Source: Saccharothrix syringae (GTDB taxonomy: Bacteria > Actinomycetota > Actinomycetes > Mycobacteriales > Pseudonocardiaceae). From it: 64,000 nucleotides of DNA. Location of the stretch: the NCBI RefSeq assembly GCF_009498035.1, contig NZ_CP034550.1, positions 5,704,001-5,768,000 on the forward strand, written 5' to 3'. A model generated the notes under the pieces. That model was not told the origin of the DNA. It saw only the letters and a program-made list of their open reading frames with translations, and searched no databases. The translations under genes were made by a program, and so were the position numbers. Shown one piece after another: positions 60,540 to 64,000 of this stretch (position 1 is its first letter; each line of letters begins with the position of its first letter).

Positions 60540-61370
60540 ATGTCGAACGGTGGCGGGCCGCACCGGGTGCGGTGGGACGGCGGCACCCGCAGCCTGGAGT
60601 TCGGCGACCCGGGTGCGGACCGGCACGGCGGCGAACCCGTGGTCGTCGTCGTGCCCGGTCTCGGGGCCCTGGGCTACCTGGTGGACGCACTGGCGGGCTG
60701 CGCCGCGTGGTCGCGCCCGTTCCTGCTGGACGTGCCGGGCTTCGGCCACCGACCCCCGCGGCCGTGCGCGGCGGAGGTACCCGCGGTCGCCGACGCGGTG
60801 GTGAGGTGGCTGGACCTGGTGGTCGGGGACCGGCCGGTGGTCCTCGTCGGTCACTCCACCGGGGCGCAGGCCGCCCTGCACGTCGCGGCGCTGCACCCCG
60901 GACGGGTGGGTGCGCTGGTGCTGATGGGACCGACGTTCCCGCCGGAGCAGCGGCGGTTCCCCGGTCTGCTCAGGAACTACTTCCGCAACTCCCGGCGCGA
61001 GCCACCGGGCCTGCTGCCGGTGACGGTGCCGTACTACGCGCGCGGCGGTCCGCGCGAGCTGGTCCGGTTCGTGCGGTCCGGGCAGCGGGACCGACCCGAA
61101 CAGGTGATCACCGGGGTCCGCTGCCCGACCCTGCTGGTGCGCGGCGAGCACGACGCGTTCTCGCCGCGGGACTGGGTGGACCGGCTCACCGCCGCCGCGC
61201 CCGACGGGTGGTCGGAGACGGCGCCGGGCGCGCACACGTTCCCCTACCAGCACGGCGGGGCGACCTCGGCGCTGATCGCGCGGGCGGCCCGCCGCGCCGG
61301 GCTGCTGGGCCCGGTGCCCTCGCCGGAACCGCTGCACACTCGCCCGAAAGGGTGTTCACCGGAGGTGTGA
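60540..61370 (+). CDS. Alpha/beta hydrolase
   Basis: A 276-residue cytosolic alpha/beta hydrolase. Seen: the oxyanion-side VVVVPGLGALG, nucleophile VGHSTGAQAAL, the acid in RGEHDAFSP and the histidine in GAHTFPYQH. The substrate is unknown; resemblance is to epoxide hydrolase/esterase-type proteins. The ATG at 60540 has AGGAG nine bases upstream; an in-frame GTG at 60498 is the alternative. Confidence 0.82.
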   Translation: MSNGGGPHRVRWDGGTRSLEFGDPGADRHGGEPVVVVVPGLGALGYLVDALAGCAAWSRPFLLDVPGFGHRPPRPCAAEVPAVADAVVRWLDLVVGDRPVVLVGHSTGAQAALHVAALHPGRVGALVLMGPTFPPEQRRFPGLLRNYFRNSRREPPGLLPVTVPYYARGGPRELVRFVRSGQRDRPEQVITGVRCPTLLVRGEHDAFSPRDWVDRLTAAAPDGWSETAPGAHTFPYQHGGATSALIARAARRAGLLGPVPSPEPLHTRPKGCSPEV

Positions 61371-61376
61371 CCAGCG

Positions 61377-61400
61377 GTTGCCCCGCCGACGCCCGGGTAT
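61377..61400 (+). promoter_or_regulatory. SigB-type promoter GTTG-N14-GGGTAT
   Basis: GTTG at 61377-61380 and GGGTAT at 61395-61400, about 54 bases before the ATG at 61454, leaving room for the GGGAGG ribosome site. Third example of this promoter form in the window. Confidence 0.55.
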
Positions 61401-61453
61401 CCGACCGGGGCGTCAAGCAGTCGGCGCGACGGACTTGATGGGAGGTAACGGTC

Positions 61454-61681
61454 ATGGAACACCCAACCCACCCCGAGCGGGGCGCGGTCGTCACCTACCT
61501 CAACCCCGACGTGCTGGCCCCGGACGCGTTCCTGACCGGCGTCGTCACCGGAGCGCACGTCGTCGACCCGGAGACCGGCCGGGCCTGGGTGTCGGTGCTG
61601 CTGCCCAACCGCACCACGTTCGTGCTGGACGCGGCGAACATCGTCGAGGTCCAGCCGTCGGGGCGCGGCCCGGAGATCTGA
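61454..61681 (+). CDS. Small hypothetical protein
   Basis: A 75-residue soluble protein (YLNPDVLAPDAFLTGVVTGA core) with beta-like alternation and an acidic N terminus. ATG with GGGAGG seven bases upstream. Family not recognised. A SigB-like promoter ahead suggests stress expression. Confidence 0.65.
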   Translation: MEHPTHPERGAVVTYLNPDVLAPDAFLTGVVTGAHVVDPETGRAWVSVLLPNRTTFVLDAANIVEVQPSGRGPEI

Positions 61682-61757
61682 CGCCCCGGGAATCCGAGCC
61701 CCGAAGGCCCGAAAGCCCGAAAGGCCCGAGCCCTGGAAGCCCGCAGCCCCGGGCCGG
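61682..61757. repeat. Short-repeat spacer between convergent genes
   Basis: Copies of GCCCGAAAG and GAGCCC(C/T) and paired CCCCGGG motifs at both ends occur in the 77-base gap between the small protein and the LacI gene. It probably acts as a two-way terminator. Confidence 0.4.
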
Positions 61758-61758
61758 G

Positions 61759-62784
61759 TCAGCCGGCCGCGCGGCCGACGGTGCTGCGCCGCGCGATGAG
61801 CCGGTGCGCGGCCCGCACCTCGATGCCCGGCAACCTCTCCTCGCTGCCGATGCGGTCGAGCACCCGGTCCACGGCGGTGGCCGCGATCGCCACCTTGTCG
61901 GGTGAGATCGTGCTGATCGGCGGGTTGGAGTACCGGCCCTCCTCGATGTCGTCGTAGCCGATGAGCGCGACGTCCTCGGGCACCCGCAACCCGCGTTCCA
62001 GCACGACGTGCAGCGCGCCGAGCGCGACCAGGTCGCTGTAGCAGAACACCGCGTCCGGCGGGTCGTCGCGGTCGAGCAGGTGCCGCATGGCGCCGGAGCC
62101 GTCGGCGCGGTTGAACCGCGGCGTGCGGATGACCAGGGACTCGTCCACGGGCAGGCCGGCGTCCTCGTGCGCCCGGCGGTAGCCGCAGGTGCGCAGCTGC
62201 GCGGCCTCGCCCGTGGGGTACGGCTGGTCGCCGATGGCGGCGACGCGCCGCCTGCCCAGGCCGATCAGGTGTGCGGTGGCCTCGCGGGACGCGGCCACGT
62301 CGTCGATGCCGACGTGGTCGAAGACCCCGTTGGACACCCGTTCGCCCAGCACCACCAGCGGCAGCTCGGGGTCGCCGTCGGCCAGGTCGTCCTGCGCCAG
62401 GCCGAGCGGGCTGAAGATCATGCCGTCGAACAGCAGGGCGCGGCCGCCGCGGCGGATCAGCTCGCGCTCGTGGTCGGGGTCGCCGTCGGTCTGGTCGATC
62501 AGGACGTTGTAGCCGCGGTCGCGGGCCCTGGGGATGATGGCCTGCAGCAGCTCGGCGAAGTACGGGGTGTCCAGGTAGGGCACCACCACGGCGATCTGGC
62601 CGGACCGGCCGTTGGCCAGGTTGCGGGCCAGCACGTTGGGCCGGTAGCCCAGCTCGTCGATCGCGCGCTCCACCTTGGCGCGGGTGTGCTCGGTGACGCG
62701 CGCGTAGCCGTTGACCACGTTGGACACCGTGCGCGGCGACACGCCCGCGAGGAGCGCTACGTCACGCAGCGTGGCTTCGCGCAT
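61759..62784 (-). CDS. LacI-family transcription regulator
   Basis: A 341-residue LacI-type repressor. Seen: the N-terminal helix-turn-helix LRDVALLAGVSPRTVSNVVN, hinge helix RPNVLARNLANGRSG, then the periplasmic-binding-protein-like sugar domain (GIDDVAASREATAHLIGLG, GYDDIEEGRYSNPPIST). ATG with a strong GAGGAGGAGGAG site. Divergent from a sugar-binding lipoprotein, which it very likely controls; paired palindromes lie between. Confidence 0.93.
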   Translation of the reverse strand: MREATLRDVALLAGVSPRTVSNVVNGYARVTEHTRAKVERAIDELGYRPNVLARNLANGRSGQIAVVVPYLDTPYFAELLQAIIPRARDRGYNVLIDQTDGDPDHERELIRRGGRALLFDGMIFSPLGLAQDDLADGDPELPLVVLGERVSNGVFDHVGIDDVAASREATAHLIGLGRRRVAAIGDQPYPTGEAAQLRTCGYRRAHEDAGLPVDESLVIRTPRFNRADGSGAMRHLLDRDDPPDAVFCYSDLVALGALHVVLERGLRVPEDVALIGYDDIEEGRYSNPPISTISPDKVAIAATAVDRVLDRIGSEERLPGIEVRAAHRLIARRSTVGRAAG

Positions 62785-62897
62785 GGCTCCTCCTCCTCGC
62801 GACCGGCGCGACGACCCACCGCTGCGGCGCTGGACAGGAGTGTGCCCGGAGCGGCCCGCCGCGACAAGCACGACCCGCTTCGGGATTCGAATGGGGT

Positions 62898-62946
62898 CTT
62901 GCAGCGCGGCAAAAGCCGGTACATAGTGCTTTGCAGCGCAGCAAAG
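62898..62946. promoter_or_regulatory. Paired LacI-type operators, 31 bp apart
   Basis: CTTGCAGCGCGGCAAAAG (62898-62915) and CTTTGCAGCGCAGCAAAG (62929-62946) share TTGCAGCGCNGCAAA and have near-palindromic symmetry. The 31-base centre spacing is three helix turns. They lie in the divergent region between the LacI gene and the sugar-binding gene (62785-63123) and are good candidates for its own binding sites. Confidence 0.75.
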
Positions 62947-63123
62947 CCTGGTGCCACGGCGGCACGCGGGGCCGGTGCCCACCGTGCCCGCCGGTCGTGG
63001 CGCGACACCCGGACCGAAACCGGCGGCCCGCCGCCGGCCCCTCTCGCCCCTACGTCCTGCTCACGCTCGGTGATGGCGGTCGCGCGTGCCCAACGAGGTG
63101 CACGCGACGGAAAGGCGCTGCTC

Positions 63124-64000
63124 ATGTTCGGTGTCAGCCGGTTGGCGAAATCCCTCCGGGCCGCCTGCTCGGCCCTGGTCGCGGGCGGGCTGCTCGCGGT
63201 GGCCGCGTGCGGCGGCGCCGGGGGCGACGACGGGCCCGTGCGCGTGTCGGTGTGGGCCTGGTACCCGGAGTTCAAGGGCGTGGTGGACGCCTTCAACGCC
63301 TCCCACGCCGACGTCCAGGTCGAGTGGACCAACGTCGGCACCGGCCCCGACCAGTACGCCAAGCTCAAGACCGCGTTCACCGCGGGCAAGGGCGCGCCGG
63401 ACGTGGCCATGGTCGAGTTCCAGCAGATCCCGACCTTCGTCATCCTCGACGCCCTGGTCGACATGGGGCCGTACGGCGCCAACGACGACGAGGCCCTCTA
63501 CGCGGAGTGGGCCTGGAGCCAGGCCACCGACGGCGACAAGGTCTACGCGATCCCGGTCGACGGCGGGCCCATGGCGCTGATGTACCGCAAGGACCTGTTC
63601 GACCTGCACGGCATCCCGGTGCCGACCACGTGGGACGAGTACCGGACCGCCGCCGAGCGGATCAAGGCCGTCGACCCGAACGCCCACATCGCCAGCTTCG
63701 GCAGCGACGGCGGCTGGATCAACGGCCTGATGTGGCAGGCCGGGTGCCGCCCCTACGGCTACTCCGCGGCGAAGGCGCGCGACCAGGTGCGGATCGACCT
63801 CACCGCGCCGGCCTGCCGCAAGGTGTTCGAGCTGCACGGCGACCTGGTCCGGCGCGGCCTGATGGCCACCGACCCGTTCTTCACCGCCGACGCCACCGCC
63901 GCGCTGGACTCCGGCAGGTACTGGACCTGGGCGGCGGCGGGCTGGACGCCCGGCTACGTGGCCGGGTCGCTGAAGAACACCGCGGGCAAGTGGGCCGTCG
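63124..64000 (+). CDS. ABC transporter sugar-binding lipoprotein, truncated by window end
   Basis: The first 292 residues of an extracellular solute-binding protein (family 1). Seen: a signal sequence with lipobox LLAVAACGG (lipidated Cys at about residue 29), the mature start VRVSVWAWYPEFKGVVDAFN, the sugar-type KTAFTAGKGAPDVAMVEF and aromatic residues WAWSQA and YRKDLFDLHG. It captures a mono- or oligosaccharide for import; permease genes should follow outside the window. ATG with an AAGG site. Paired LacI-type operators lie about 180 bases upstream. Confidence 0.9.
   Translation, partial: MFGVSRLAKSLRAACSALVAGGLLAVAACGGAGGDDGPVRVSVWAWYPEFKGVVDAFNASHADVQVEWTNVGTGPDQYAKLKTAFTAGKGAPDVAMVEFQQIPTFVILDALVDMGPYGANDDEALYAEWAWSQATDGDKVYAIPVDGGPMALMYRKDLFDLHGIPVPTTWDEYRTAAERIKAVDPNAHIASFGSDGGWINGLMWQAGCRPYGYSAAKARDQVRIDLTAPACRKVFELHGDLVRRGLMATDPFFTADATAALDSGRYWTWAAAGWTPGYVAGSLKNTAGKWAV

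Overview
The window comes from a very GC-rich actinomycete. Third codon positions are almost all G or C, GTG starts are common, and several starts look leaderless, with a TANNNT box about 6-9 bases upstream. An S-(hydroxymethyl)mycothiol dehydrogenase implies mycothiol metabolism, which is actinobacterial. The overall style resembles Pseudonocardiales (Saccharothrix, Actinosynnema and Lentzea relatives); that placement is inference. No tRNA, rRNA, CRISPR array or intact insertion sequence was found.

Layout. Bases 1-3.9 kb are the edge of a polyketide cluster: acyl carrier protein, acyl-CoA dehydrogenase and FkbH, the methoxymalonyl-ACP extender-unit trio, followed by an SDR and a cupin. At 3.9-8.8 kb lie an HTH/NB-ARC/TPR regulator, a primase-polymerase and an EF-hand protein. 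At 9.0-13.4 kb lie a GHKL ATPase, a LuxR-type regulator with a duplicated 3' end, a decayed vanadium-haloperoxidase-like gene and a PAS/PP2C/ATPase/STAS phosphatase. At 13.5-22.4 kb lie an ABC exporter, a TerC protein, small secreted or cytosolic proteins, a cutinase, a TAP-like hydrolase and a glutamate-cysteine ligase.

The most unusual part is 22.9-31.2 kb, a nine-gene co-directional block: MerB-like protein, DUF169 protein, radical SAM protein ending in a CCAEP tail, methyltransferase, aminotransferase, 2-oxoglutarate/Fe oxygenase-like protein, a second MerB-like protein, LysE-type exporter and D-amino-acid oxidase. Tight coupling suggests one operon making and exporting an amino-acid-like, possibly thiol- or metalloid-linked, small molecule.

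At 31.2-38.7 kb lie a Ser/Thr kinase, a GH2 enzyme and a GH5 cellulase; both glycosidases carry CebR-like operators. At 39-49.7 kb lie a cation/proton antiporter, a PucR-type regulator, a HAF-repeat secreted protein, a three-subunit molybdenum hydroxylase operon and a GlxA-like regulator. At 49.8-56.8 kb is a five-gene glycan operon (GT2, GT4, flippase-GT4 fusion, PhyH-like, GT39-like). At 57.2-61.7 kb lie a STAS protein, a striking array of eight 22-bp repeats, mycothiol-dependent formaldehyde detoxification genes and a hydrolase. The window ends in a LacI regulator and a divergent sugar-binding lipoprotein with paired operators between them.

A cross-cutting theme is stress signalling. Partner-switching type proteins (GHKL ATPase, multidomain PP2C phosphatase, STAS protein) occur together with three promoters of the SigB-like form GTT(T/G)-N14/15-GGGTA, ahead of a small DUF8129-type protein, the antiporter and a 75-residue protein.
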